NCBI GenBank assembly: GCA_016165875.1
Contig: JABBOT010000005.1
Location: forward strand, 20,709,203 to 20,773,202
Origin: Acanthopleura granulata
Lineage: Eukaryota > Mollusca > Polyplacophora > Chitonida > Chitonidae
DNA: 64,000 nt
Direction of reading: 5' to 3'
Numbering within the stretch: the first letter of the stretch is position 1; every line of letters starts with the position of its first letter. The notes under the pieces are model-generated. The model saw only the letters and a list, made by a program, of their open reading frames with translations, did no database searches and had not been told where the DNA came from. The position numbers and the translations under genes were made by a program. Shown in pieces: positions 38,200-50,099 of this stretch.

Positions 38200-38346
38200 G
38201 GCCACTTTCACAAAATTTTGTAAGTCATATTTCTCGTGACTTTTTTCATAAAAGACTTTGCGAAGGTTACAGTACCATAAAACAACACCATTTACGAGAA
38301 AAAGTTACAAGAAATGGACTTACGTAGTTTTGTGAAAGTGGGCCCA
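38200..38346. repeat. Hairpin (MITE-like) element
   Basis: Its two ends are inverted copies of each other over about 45 bp: GGCCACTTTCACAAAATTTT at the left, and at the right the complement of GGGCCCACTTTCACAAAACT. The pairing continues through GTAAGTC and a TTTCTCGTGAC/TTTCTTGTAAC stretch, with a short loop. The size and structure fit a miniature inverted-repeat element; no coding capacity. Confidence 0.75.
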
Positions 38347-38458
38347 GCAGCACTTTTAAAGCAGAGGGTCGATTTTTTAATATTTCCCTATTAGGCTGGT
38401 AAATGCTTAGCTGACTCGTGATACTGAAGAACCAGGGGGCTAACTGTGAAGGTACCAG

Positions 38459-38660
38459 GGGCCGATTCCATAAAGACATTACTGACTTAAGTCAAAATTT
38501 CAAATACGATTTTAGACCTTATTTTGGGGCTCCAGAAATTAAAAGTTTGACCACAGTTTGCATCTTATCATCAGATAAATATGTCAAAATTTTAATTTCC
38601 AATGTCAAAACCTAAGCACTGTGAAGATGTTTTAAATTTTCATATAAGTCAGAAATGGCC
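38459..38660 (+). repeat. Dispersed repeat with GGGGCCGATTCC terminus (copy 2)
   Basis: This copy starts at GGGGCCGATTCC and shares blocks with 478-706: GACCTTATTTTGG, TATGTCAAAATTT, AAACCTAAG and TTTAAATTTT. The two copies run in the same direction internally, but the GGGGCCGATTCC end is on the left here and, inverted, on the right in the other copy. This shows a family with terminal inverted repeats in which each copy lacks one end. Confidence 0.65.
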
Positions 38661-40370
38661 TTGTGGTTAAAAATTCACTACAGAAGACGTCATTCAATAA
38701 GCAGAATATGACAAATTTCAATAAGCACAAAGCAAGCTATGAAATGATAACGTTTATATTGTTTCTCAGTTTATGCCGATTTTCAAAGTTTGTTTTCCAT
38801 ATTGCGTCATAAATGTCGCTACATGTTAACTTTCTTTATAACTTCCCCACTTTTATTAGGCATACAGATTACTCTAAGGGAAACAATCAGCCTCCCGGGG
38901 GCCTGCCCGAGAAAGCAGATTAGACGAGTAAGTTGTTTTCGCACTTGGCTCAAGTCTTCCCAACCTGATTTCCATCTTTTCCGCAGCTGGCAGGATTGTT
39001 TCCCTTGGCTCAGTCTCCCATCTCTGGAGGCTTGTTCTGTAGTTGAGACTCTGCCAGAGAGGTACGTGCTTGGTAGCCAAGGGGTTATCAAAGGAGAATG
39101 GCACTCTTACAAGGCCATATCCACTATCCAATATTGCCATCCCCTACAAGTCGAGACCCCATTCACTGACCTCTTCTTTGTCACGCGTCGGCCCTCAGAG
39201 CAACTGATTAACTATCCTAATTACATCCAGGGCCAGGTTCCACAAACCCATCCAACTCTAAGTTGATTGTCACTACTATGACAACGCACGCTGATGGCAT
39301 ACTTTGCCATGGCAGTAACAGGCAACTTAATCTACGCCCATGCAGAGCAACCGGTAACAGGTTCCACTTGTACGAAGCCCTTTTAACATTACGATCACGT
39401 AACTACCTTGGCATCCAGCATTATAGACATTCCGTCACCATGATAGTTACATGCCCGTAACGCTATAAGGGTTTCGTGCTAGTGAGCCCAAGCATGCTAG
39501 GTGTCGAGTGTTCAAGAACGTCTCCTAGCGATCGATGTTAGAACTTGCCACATGTAAATGACATAAGTCATAGTTTGCTCGGTTATAGATGTAAAACCTT
39601 TAAAATTCTTTCTATCCTTAAATCTAGCTTTAAATTACGTTTTAGGATTGAACCAAATTCAGCCCTGTACTTGTGATTTACTTGTGTAAGTTTCGTTTTT
39701 ACATAGCATGTTGTACTTTAATAGCCATAAATTTTGCCCCGAAATCGTTGGTAGTTAATCTAAGAGCACTCTCAACTGATTTCGTAAATCAGGTATCTGA
39801 AGAGTTATTTTATGTAATGTTGTTATTTCCATATTATAACAACAAAGAGTGACGTGGTTTTTATTTAACAAGAAATTAAATCCTGTTATTGTATACTAGT
39901 ACTTGGCACAACATACATCAAGGCCACACAGGAACCGACAATACTGCATGTATGCAGTTCAACCTACAGGTAATGTATAAGTCTCTATAAGCCGTTGCTT
40001 ATAGAGTTGGCCAGACAAATAGGCTCCTAAAATTTCCACAATGAATGCCAACGAAATATGGTAAAACAATATGCTGCTTTCCGCATTGTGAAAAACTGTG
40101 TAATCAGACAAATTCACGTTTAGAACACGATCGATTCAGGCTGCCACCGGGGTGTCCGGACATTTTGTCCTCGCAGCTGTGGCAAAATGGTAATGTTTTA
40201 TTTCCCAGTACTTTCGAGGGTTTCATCCCTCTGACGCAAGGCCAGCATGTACCAGAGCCACTTTGGTTCGTTAGCACTATTCATTCATTCCAGTCTGGTA
40301 AACAGTTTAGATGGGACTGGCACATAGACAAAGGTTGAACTTATCCATTACATCATTCTATTATACTTAC

Positions 40371-40481
40371 CCTTTTTGATAATTGCGTATCCATCATAAA
40401 ATTATGTACATGTTTCTCGGCCCTGCTGAGCTCAAGTTTTCTGGCAATTACTGCCACCACTAACGCAGTACACCCCGCCCC
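40371..40481 (-). CDS. SK: SK channel exon: inner S6 and start of the calmodulin-binding region
   Basis: This 111-nt, 37-codon exon reads [18 protein letters not shown] followed by a stretch with [17 protein letters not shown]. It forms the inner half of S6 and the HA helix that couples S6 to calmodulin. Nearly every residue matches vertebrate SK channels, including the [19 protein letters not shown] block (here with R before AEKH). The acceptor is TCTTTTCCAG and the donor is AAAAGG|GTAAGT, phase 0 on both sides. From memory, a 111-nt exon with these boundaries also occurs in vertebrate KCNN genes, which would make it an old intron arrangement; that should be checked against a KCNN gene model. 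Confidence 0.97.
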
Positions 40482-41645
40482 CTGGAAAAGAACACGTGGA
40501 CGAAACGTCAAATTAACATCGTATGGATTAAGAGTACGCAAAAATCGAACGACTTATTTATTATTTCAATAGCGATTATTTTTCAGACTCTAAAAACCCA
40601 GTTATTCCCTTCTAAATATACATTTAACTAGAAGAACTGAAAAATTGAAGACCAAGAAGTACCGAAAGTTTTCAAGGGATACCGTTCTCTTTATAACAAC
40701 GCAAATTTATATAATGTGAAAATAAACAAACGGGCAAGTGCAAGATATGTTACACCATTTGTTTTGTTTATTTTATTACTTAATGCCATACTCCAGAGTT
40801 TTCCACTTATCGGATGGAGGCGAGTTTTATAATAGAAGGAATCCGAAGTGCCCGGGAAAAACCGCCGACATTCGGCAAGTTACTAACAAATTTTTCCACA
40901 TGTGCCGCAGAGATGTGCACAGGATATTGGTCTGTTAAGAGAAACGCGGTTCAACGAACGTTACGCTGCCTAAACAACCACACCAGCGACGTCGACGATT
41001 AATTGTCACTAAATACCCCAGAGGCAGGGAGAGCGGAGGGACATGCGCCTTACAGGTTGAAATGGTAAATGATTTGGGTTCTACATATAGGCTGAGTTTT
41101 TTGCCAATAACCGGTTTTTCATTGATCGTGGAACGAGCACACAAAATAGAATTAAAATCGGTCAAGGTGGCAGTATTATACATTAGTTTGTCACGCCTGT
41201 GGTCAATCTGGCAGCGAAGCGGCAGACATCTTAGAAAACCGGAAGATCTGTAAAGTTACCTCCCCCGATATCGGAAATTACACTCAAGAATTCCCCAGTG
41301 GTGAAATTGAAAAATAACACATCCTCGGCTGTTTCTATGGAAACGGTTAAAGTTTACGGGCAGACGTCACGTCCCTAGTCCGTGGGCAGTTAATAAAAAC
41401 CGGGAACAAGTGGACGAAACCCTTGAGAGGGGGTCTCTTCTATTGTCTTGGTGCATATTGTTTGCTGGATTTTAACTTCCCAAGGTCTCAAAGGAAACTT
41501 GATTGCATTGTGGTGATGAGCGATTTCATAGAGCGACACTCTATAAATGTCCCTGTCCTCGTCCTCATGCGGCCTATACACCGCATTCAAGCTGTCCTAA
41601 ATATTTGAAGGACACACTAATGGTATGTGGTTGAAAAGCACTCAC
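40482..41645 (-). other. SK intron in the S6 region
   Basis: The intron has a GTGAGT donor and a TTTTCCAG acceptor, and it contains one decayed SINE. No other feature is seen. Confidence 0.8.
40758..40890 (-). repeat. Diverged SINE family A copy
   Basis: ATGCCATACTCCAGAGTTTTCCACTTATCGGATGGAGGC, then GTGCCCGGGAAAAACC, follows the order of the family A 3' half in minus orientation with many changes. It lies in the SK intron just upstream of the inner-S6 exon. Confidence 0.55.
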
Positions 41646-41781
41646 CATAAGCCCTGTCAAGATAGCCATGCCCCTGCCACAGTATGTGTTGGGAACGATG
41701 TCGCCATAACCAATGGAGAGGAAAGTTATGGCTATCATCCACATGGAATTGAGAATATTGGCATGTTTGACATCGTGATGG
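41646..41781 (-). CDS. SK: SK channel exon: pore helix, selectivity filter, start of S6
   Basis: This 136-nt exon encodes 45 residues after completing a split serine codon. It holds the outer turret, the pore helix [10 protein letters not shown], the filter SIGYGD and the following [10 protein letters not shown], then the first part of S6 (MAILTGLM). The GYGD filter marks a potassium channel, and the flanking residues are close to SK1-3 (vertebrate proteins read SIGYGDMVPNTYCGKG). The acceptor is CTTTTCAG and the donor is TTATG|GTGAGT. The exon enters in phase 2 and leaves in phase 0, which fits both neighbours exactly. The turret, with residues HHDVKH, differs from vertebrate SK2. That region helps decide apamin sensitivity in vertebrates, so drug sensitivity cannot be assumed. 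Confidence 0.97.
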
Positions 41782-42077
41782 CTGAAAAGATGAGAAAAAC
41801 GAAGAGTTAGGAAAATTAATGTGCAGAATAAATTTAAACACAATACAACAATCCATAGACCTGTTAACCAGTATTAAGAACTGGCCTTTCTTAAATTATA
41901 CACTTACAATAACAAGAAGGATATATTGTCGAACAGGAAATTCGGAAAGAGCGTTCAGAAAGAGTTTCGATCTTGAGCATGCTTGTTATAGTTGTATCTA
42001 ATTTCGTTTTATTCGAAACTATGGGCTATATACCCATGCTTAGTACATCAGTATAGCGCTCTTACGAGCCCTTGTAA

Positions 42078-42165
42078 ATTATTCATTTATTTATTGGTGG
42101 TATATATTCAAGAATATTTCGCCTATACAGCCAGCATTATCGGGAGAGGAAATCGGGCGACCTAG
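42078..42165 (-). repeat. Diverged SINE family A 3' fragment
   Basis: TTATTCATTTATTTATTGGTGG, TCAAGAATATTTCGCCTATAC and CCAGCATTATCGGGAGAGG follow the family A tail and body order in minus orientation. Confidence 0.6.
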
Positions 42166-43947
42166 ATATCTATCTTTGTATTCGATCTGGAAATTATTCA
42201 CTGATTGCGAGTTTCAAATTTGACTTAGATGCCATGTTTTCATTACATCATTGAACATTGATACATTATGCCCTTCCAGATAAATTTCGCACACAGGTAT
42301 ATATTATTGTTTTCTTCGTAATGCTTTGGGAGCTGGTGTTTTGTTTTGGGAGTTAGTTTTTGTGATCATCAACTTGGGCTGGTTTTTCCATGGCTTACGA
42401 TCGTGTGGTATAAGAATCTCGGCTTGACACAATTCCATTATAAACTTATTTATGTGCTTTGTTGTGTTTGAAAATGGTTTGGAATGGGACTAGTATATCC
42501 AAAAAGTCGTTGGAAATCCGATGTTTTTGACCGAAAGTGTGGTTTTGCAAGATACATTTTATCAGGGATTCCTTTACTTCTTGCTTCTGGATATGTTGAA
42601 TGTTTTTGTTTAAAGGAAATGATTTTGAACGTTGTGGTTGCGAGACACCATGTGTACACGCTATTTTGCTCAATGCAAATATATGCAAGTTGGCCAATAT
42701 GTGGTGTGTAATGAAGCTTTTTTTGAAGATTCCCTCGGTCCGAGACAGGAAACTACTTTACGCGGATAGGATTGGTTTCACAATGTTTGTGATAAACAAC
42801 ACGACAAAAATCACTTTATACATCTTGTAGATATTTCAAGACCGACTTCAAGAACACAAAATAGCGAGCACCAAGAACAAATTCTCAGCAGTTGGTGCCC
42901 ATCACCTAGAGACTGGTCACAGTCCTCTGAACATAAGACACAAAACGTCAAGACGTGTTTCAATGTAAACTGATGTAGACTGTAGACCCAAGACGCTGGA
43001 CGCTTCTCGCAATCTCAGCATTTCACTGTGGATGATATAATTACTCCTGATGAAAGAAGGCAAGCAGCAGACAAAACTCTCTTACGTTTGTTCGCACTGA
43101 CAGACATGGTTACTGTGGGACATTACACACATGCCATTTGTTATAGGTACTCCATTTCCTCATTGAGGCTTCATTAAATTAGGTACTTAATGTCCAATTA
43201 AAACGGAGGGTGGTTCATTTTTCATCTGCCTCTGAGCGGATTAGCATTCGTAAAGCTTAAGACGTTCATTGAATTTCACGTCCCCTAATTAGGGACTCTT
43301 TTCTCAATGACACCGAGGCAATTTCACCATGATTTAGTTGTACAGAGTCTACTGAGCATGCGTTCTTTTTTTTTGTTTTTGTTTTGCAAATGAGTTCCAC
43401 ATATACATCGTCAACACGTTACGATGAGCTGACACAAAGGATTTATGTACTGACTACGAGTGTATGGAAGGGTGAAACGTCGTCACATGGAACCCTGGCT
43501 AGAAGGTACATCGCAAACAATGGTGGGTTATTAAGGGCTTATATTACCTTTCTTCTCAAGTCCGCATGGAAAAAAATCAATGTATCGTGGCAGCCAAAGA
43601 GCTCCATTTTTGTTCTGATAATGGAAGAGTGGTCTCGATTTGTGAAGAAATGGACTATCGGATGACAGGAAATGCCCCTAATGTAATTTCACGCGATTAG
43701 CTCTTTAAGCTTCTTCACAGGCAGATGATCAAATAGTGATATGCTCGTCCAGATTTGCCGATGTGTTTTCAAACTTTTGAGAATGGTTGAACCACAAGAC
43801 AAGAGTTAGAAGTGATTCATAATTAGACTTGCGTGGATGGACACACTGTGATATTTGACATGAACATCTTAGTATCCCCATCCTTATGTAATGACTGATA
43901 GGCGGATTGGCACATCATTTTAATGTGACAAGATTATTAGGTATATT

Positions 43948-44095
43948 TATTAATTTATTTGATTGGTGTTTCCAGCATCGAGATAGGAGGCGACCAATCA
44001 GAGTCCGGACGAAACGCACGACCATGCGCAGGATGCTGGCAGCCCTTCTTATGTACGGCTGGAGAGGAAGCCGGCAGGAGGTGGACTTTAAACAG
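43948..44095 (-). repeat. Diverged SINE family A copy
   Basis: TTATTTGATTGGTGTTTCC, CATGCGCAGGATGCTGGCAG and GTACGGCTGGAGAGGAAGCC match the family A body in minus orientation; the middle has a deletion and the head is missing. Confidence 0.65.
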
Positions 44096-44106
44096 TAGCA
44101 CATGTG

Positions 44107-44560
44107 TAGGACAAAGATGTTTCAACAGGTCCAGAGACATGATGGATGCAACGTTTATACAAATTAAACTGATTAATATGCAAATGAATGTAAGCAGATA
44201 ATTCAATAGGTCAAAAGGTCCATGTTACATCACAATGACCATATCAGGAGAGACTTTTTGGGTTTCCTTTCAACAGGTTCGGAGATCAGAGGCGATCAAC
44301 ATTCCGATACGTGTAGTTATGCAAATTTTGCTGATTAATATGTAAATGAATGTAAGCAGACGATTGAATCGTCTGCTTACATTCATTTACATATTAATCA
44401 GCAAAAAAAGGTCAAAATGCCCATATTAAGTCATATTGGCCATCTCAGGAGAGACTTTTGGGGTTTCCTTTCAACAGGCTCGGAGATACAGCGGCAATCA
44501 ACATTCCGATACGTGTAGTTATGCAAATTTAGCGAATTAATATGCAAATTATTCTAATAA
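44107..44560. repeat. Tandem repeat, period about 162 bp, with an internal palindrome
   Basis: Blocks such as CAGGAGAGACTTTTTGGGTTTCC, CAACATTCCGATACGTGTAG and CTGATTAATATG recur along the stretch. The motif ATTAATATG is 162 bp apart between the first and second units and 202 bp apart between the second and third. The extra 40 bp equals the length of the inverted copy present only after the second unit. Confidence 0.88.
44326..44406. repeat. Perfect palindrome, 40-bp arms, 1-base centre
   Basis: The arms 44326-44365 and 44367-44406 are exact reverse complements with a single G between them. The left arm starts TTTTGCTGATTAATATG and the centre reads CGATT-G-AATCG. It lies inside a tandem repeat in an SK intron. 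Confidence 0.95.
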
Positions 44561-45708
44561 TAGACCCGAAAGCCAAAAGTAGCAATGAGCAAAAGATCAT
44601 AGTCTTTGCAAATATGTGGACAGATAGACGAAAAAGGCTCCCTGGCATTCGATTACTTGAAGGGTTAAAAAAAGGAAAAACGCTAAGAGCAAAGAGCGAC
44701 AGCGACATTGATTGTGTGTCCAGTTGTACGGGTAAAACTAGAAAAGGTTGTATTTCCTAATGGCATGGTTCCAGACGCTATCCACAGATGAAATGAAATT
44801 GCAATTAGGTCTCCATTCAGTTCAACCGACATGACGCGTGTGGCTGCATCCTGGAAACGCCCAAGACTGCTTGAAATTTTATACGGCATCCGAAGCAAAA
44901 GAAAAATAGGTAACCACGACGAGGGCACGGGAACAATACACATGTGGCCGTACAATGGACATGTACCACAGTCCATGATCTTAAGTCACCGAGGGAGGCT
45001 GTCATCTCTTTCACGGTTCAGACGACAGCCGCCCGAACTCCAGCTAAGCCCGAAGAGATTGCTGATCGCGTCTCCAAAGCTTAGACCAGCAACGCGGGCG
45101 GTTGTTCACCATGTCCAGACAACACCTCCAATCTCAATGGATAATTGGTTGATCAGGGATAGCGATGTTGGTATCTAGCCAGGGTTGGCCGCTTCAGTAA
45201 ACCCAGGCCTATCGCCATTCTTCATCACAGAGGTGTTACTGATAATCACACTGACACGGAGAACAGCTCCTGAGAGACCTCAAGGCGATAGCGATGGGGG
45301 CCGTGCCGGGGTGAGCTGGCGTGCTCCTTTGAAGAGACTACTCGGCCTGGCCCACACAAGATTTAAATCCATCGACTATCAGAAGGCGAGCTCAGGACGC
45401 TGCGGATCAGACCGGGATCTGTGACCTTAAGCTGCCTGTCCAAGGCGTCATCAAACCACCTTGTTACCATACTCCAGTCAAGTGAGAGATCTGCGCCTGT
45501 CAGTCGCCTAAGCCAATCACTCCGCAAAAACTCATGGCGTGAAAGAGAGTCATATATATCCCGGGGTGTGCAGCGTTCTAGATCGGTTGATTACCATACA
45601 ACCTCCTGGACATTTCACGCCAAAATAACGTCAACAGCCAAAGGTTACAAGCTGATATTTGCCTTCAACCGAATGCAAAGACGTTCATACAACCTAATGC
45701 AACCTAAT

Positions 45709-45955
45709 GTCTCCGTGGCTCGGTTGGTTAGCGAGCTAGCGCAGCGCGGTGACCAAGAAGTCTTGTACGTTTAAGTCCAGCTTATGCTGGCTTCTTTTCC
45801 GGCCGTGCGTGGGAAGGTCTGCCAGCAACCTGCTCATTGTCGTGGGTTTCCCCGGGCTCTACCCGGTTTCCTCCCACCATAATGCTGGCCGCTGTCGTAT
45901 AAGTGAAATATTCTTGAGGTACCGCGTAAAACACCAATGAAATAAATAAATGAAT
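45709..45955 (+). repeat. SINE family A, full length
   Basis: The element starts with a tRNA-like head, TCTCCGTGGCTCGGTTGGTT (A-box), then GTTTAAGTCCAG at the B-box place. The body has TGCTGGCTTC, GGGAAGGTCTGCCAGC and CCCGGTTTCCTCCCACCATA, and the end is GTAAAACACCAATGAAATAAAT. It is the best copy for defining the family here. A direct repeat CAACCTAATG lies just before it, but no clear target duplication was found. Confidence 0.88.
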
Positions 45956-48408
45956 TACCAGGTTATTATCACAAAGGCCCCATGAACTTTTAGACCGGCT
46001 GGCATCCAGTATTATTATACCTCTCAATCTGATTCTTGTTTTCCACTGGTCAATGCACGATCACGTGATATTCCGCAAAACATGATGTGCAAGGGTCACC
46101 AGGCAATGTCCATGGGTCACACGCTATTAGCCAAAGATCTCGTGTATTTATTTTAAACTGTTATTTCCCTTTGTCCGGTCTGTAACGTCCACTTATTTAT
46201 GAAGTAAACAGTCGGACGATGGCTTGCTCGGCTAGCGTCTAGCAATTTAGGGCTATAGCAGAACAGGTCATACATTTTCCTTTCTGTGTCACTTTCTTTC
46301 AGAGTAATAAAACAGATAGGGCATGCCGTAGGATTGAATGTCAGGAATTGTGAGCTCTCGAGCAGTGATGTTCACCTTGTGATAGCACTCGTTGAACATC
46401 ACAAGCTCAAAATTCCTGATACACAATCTTTCGGCATACCCTGCATGTGTAATATCGCCGAGGTTCCCAAACTGTTGTCATGTCTTTGATTCTATTATAA
46501 AGGTAGACTGTCGGGGTGTGAAGGTATACAACATATCGTTGCTGACTAATTGCTGGCGAGACAGCTGTTGGGGGACCAGTATTTGTCATTATGTTACTTA
46601 TTAAAGATTGAGAAGAAGGTTGAAGTACTGCCAAAGCCGTGATGATATCTTGAAGCTACAATTTTTCTGCAGAAACCGTTTTAAAACAGGAGTACACAAC
46701 AGTTTCATCTATGCCTCAGGCAAAAAGTTTCAGACAAAAAGCATGTTGATGGTTTTCAAAAACCCAAACATAGATAGTTTAGATAAAAGTCATCAAGACT
46801 CAAGTCTCGGAAAGTTGCGGGAAGCTCAATTTGATGTGTCAGTGGATTATCACTGATGGGTCGAGGCTATCTTATGCTTCAGGTAAATCAAATGGCCCGA
46901 GTCAGTATATTCAACACAGGAAACAGTCGCGCTTTTATACAGAAAACTGAAAAGTGAAAAAATTTGTCTCACCACAGAAAAAAGAGACATCGACAGAGAC
47001 ATAGTCATTTACATATAAGCCGGTTCCTCAATGTACATACCGGCACAGCTGTAACTTAAAACAAAACTGCGGCTCTGGAAATTCAGCTTGCAACAAGAGT
47101 AGCAAATAAGTTGTTATTTATGAAGAATGCTCATGTCAGTTCCTTTAGTTGCCTTTTCTTTCCACTGAGTCTTAGCACACATCCATTTGTACCAAACCTG
47201 TAATACATCACCACTACTTTGTCTAGATTGTCGCGCACATTTCTATCTTTTCAAGACTTTCAAACCTTTGTGGCCTATCGACCAAAGAAAGAAATATTAT
47301 CAGCCATTCCTGTTAATCGGGGTGACAATAATACATCTAACAATATCGCGTACTTTTCCACACATGTAGGTGACTCATTCCTTGACAAATGGGCTTTCGT
47401 CTTGACTAGATGACACCCTGGTGTCATGAGTCGGCTACCTTTGGCAAAGCCACCGTCACTGTTTATCGTTGCTAGGGGTAATGAGAACGGAGTGTTCTCT
47501 AAAACGTAAGAGAGAGAAGGGGATTAATAATGGATAACAGCAGCGGACTACAGCGGAGTATTGGCGCGAGTAGTACCAAGTCCATCAGACCTACATGCAG
47601 ACCGCAAAATTTTAAAGGGATCTCTATACCTGGTGATTTGCCTGTGCGAATGACATTCATGAAAGGTTTATTTCTGTCTCCTGGCAAGAGCATATACTTT
47701 TTTTCTCTCCATCGAGTATGCCATTATTTTCACACTAACCCATGTACTTTACCTCGGGCTTCTCGGTAATAAAACGTCCATATATGTGTATAACATTGGC
47801 CACTGTACGCGAGTAAGTTTGTCCGTTACTGGCCCGGAGTCTTGGAAGAATAATGGATTTTTTGTCTGGAGCTACCCTGAGGAATTGTCACTTTTTTCAC
47901 AAATAACCAAACCTCTGCAAAATACTTTCCTTTGTCACCAATCATAGCCAGCAAGAGGACTTCACTCTGAACTAACCAAATTAGGTGAAAAGTTTCATTG
48001 CAATTTTGCTAACCTACACAAGTGAGTTGTAACGTAACGCACGGTAATTTAATCCACACAAAGAATCTATGCACTACTTTGCAGCCTCAAAAAGGGCGTG
48101 AAAAGTCGTGGACAAGATTGAGATCGCTAGACGCCTTTAGAAGCTTTTGGCCAGCACACTACAACACCAAAGCAGCTGGTATCAAGCCGCAAATACAATA
48201 TCCTCTCGAGTTGGCCCCAAATCGTGGCATTTCAAAAACACATAAGAGTATGTCATTTTTCTCACAACTGTTTGTCGTACAAAACACCAACAACATGAGC
48301 AAATGTTTGTCGACATGCCCAGTTTATAAATGATTCCGTGGATGTCAGTGTAAGAATAATGACGATCTGATATCAAGGGCCTATTGTGGTGTAAGTGGAA
48401 AAGTTTAT

Positions 48409-48560
48409 TCATTTAATTATTTCATTGGTGTTTTACGCCGTAATCAAGAATATTTCACTTATACGACGGCGGCCAGCATTATGGTGGGAGGAAACCGGGT
48501 AGAGCCCTGGGAAACCCACAACCATCCGCAGGTTGCTGGCAGACCTTCCCACGTACGGCC
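48409..48560 (-). repeat. SINE family A, truncated, with 14-bp target duplication
   Basis: Minus-oriented 3' half of the family, from the tail to GGCCGTACGTGGGAAGGTCT. Identical 14-bp flanks GTGGAAAAGTTTAT stand at 48395-48408 and 48561-48574. The truncated 5' end plus exact flanks fit reverse transcription that stopped early. Confidence 0.92.
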
Positions 48561-49433
48561 GTGGAAAAGTTTATCATCGGGACAAATAAAATATGTTTTA
48601 TGAGTATGTGACTGTCAAGAAAATGATAAATATTAATGGAGACATATGAGGACACTTTGTTCAGAAGAGCAAAATAGGTTTGCTCTGAAAAGATGAGAAC
48701 AGAACTAGTATGATAAACGATTTGGTACTGACCACCTGTAGAATGTTCCTTACGTCTTTCTGTCATCAGTGAAAACTGTCATCATTGCATCTCTGTCCAA
48801 GAATCCGTCCTAATCTCTTTCTTTTTATAATTTCTCAGTTCTTCGGTGGTTTGGTTTGGAAACTTTTCTTGTTGATTATTGACCCGGAGCGCCAACTTTG
48901 GTTGACGGCTGGCAAAGGAATGTCTTTTTCGAAGCCTATAATTTCCATTCTATGAAGTGAAGAGACTGAGTTTTACCGATAAAGTTTTGACTGGTTTTGA
49001 CCCATACCGTTAAAAGATCTTGAACAGGGAAAAGCTGATTCAATAAATGCATGGAAAGAAAATCACTCTCACCCTGAAGATTGGCACTAGTCAGTAATGT
49101 TTATGGTGATCAGTGTTCCCTCGGGTTCTTAATACGTGTATTCTAGGCGTGTCTGTCTGGCATTTTGGGTAATAGAGCAGGTGCTGTACATAGACTCACC
49201 AAGCGTTATACTTAGTCCAAAAGGAATGTCTGTGTAACTAATGCAGACATTATGCAAACATCCCTGTTTGAAAGCCTGGTCAGATATGAAAACGCTTCAA
49301 AGAAATCCCTCTTACAATCTAGACAACCAGGAGGAGAAATAGGGTACTGGTTGTCTAACTTAAATAAATGATGGACAAACAGTGAAATAATATACAGTCC
49401 TTTGGGGATTCACAGTAAGTTATAGGGCAAATA

Positions 49434-49457
49434 TGTGTGTGTGTATATATATATATG
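49434..49457. repeat. Microsatellite (TG)n(TA)n
   Basis: GTGTGTGTGTATATATATAT in an SK intron. Confidence 0.9.
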
Positions 49458-50099
49458 GGTATATACATGTTTGAAGGTGATAAACAGAAGGCAAATCGCC
49501 CATACTTTGGTCACATGAATCAAACTATCTGCTCGTTTGATTGTTACTTTCTGCTTGTTTGATTGTTGTTCACTTTGTTTTTAACATTCTTTCCGTCACA
49601 CCAAGAGTGTTCAATTCTGGAAAGAAGATTCCATTTACGTCATGTTTTATGACAGAACAACTTACCCGATACATTTGTATATTTACATCAGGCTTCTCAG
49701 CGACGCTTTCATTTGTATGGGGTTTTTCCCCTCATTCCCCAACGCGATTTTGGTAAAATCTGGCATTGTAAACACACTGAAATACTTGTAGACGAGCCTT
49801 TCAGAGTTAAAGGTCGAAACAGTAAATATAGTTTAAGAGGTACGCAATAAGGCGTTAATATTTGTAAACTGACCGACTTGTGTAAGGAATCGTCGCCAGA
49901 TCTAATAAACACTTTACCAAAGAGATCGCTGTTCCAAATGCGATTTCTACGGGCTTAGCTAGGTTTCCTTTACTTACTCACGTAATCTCTATCCGAATAA
50001 TTACAAATACAAGGTCAAAAATGAAGCATAACTCCTGACATAACTCATCTCTTTTTTAACTTACATTGTTATCTGCAAAAAGAAAGGAAATAAGCTTAC

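Larger units (their letters stand above)
37995..40370 (-). other. SK intron with hairpin elements
   Basis: It holds the MITE-like hairpin at 38200-38346 and the GGGGCCGATTCC repeat at 38459. A plus-strand frame at 38790-39266 (158 codons) is the longest open frame inside this intron; I recognise no domain in either strand. Confidence 0.75.
41782..50099 (-). other. SK intron between S5 and pore exons (8.3 kb)
   Basis: It contains four SINE copies or fragments, the tandem repeat with palindrome at 44.1-44.6 kb, and a (TG)n(TA)n run. A G+C-richer stretch at 44.8-45.6 kb has open frames on both strands (up to 115 codons) without a recognised family. Confidence 0.75.

Noticed and set aside
37937..38239. 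100-codon plus-strand open frame
   Set aside because: It overlaps, on the opposite strand, the SK calmodulin-binding exon, whose minus-strand reading is clearly conserved; the plus frame has no family features.
38790..39266. 158-codon plus-strand frame in an SK intron
   Set aside because: I could not match either strand to any family; it is kept as a note in the intron entry only.
44831..45424. Overlapping frames in a G+C-richer stretch as a gene
   Set aside because: Frames occur on both strands with no domain or convincing splice sites; left as unassigned intron sequence.
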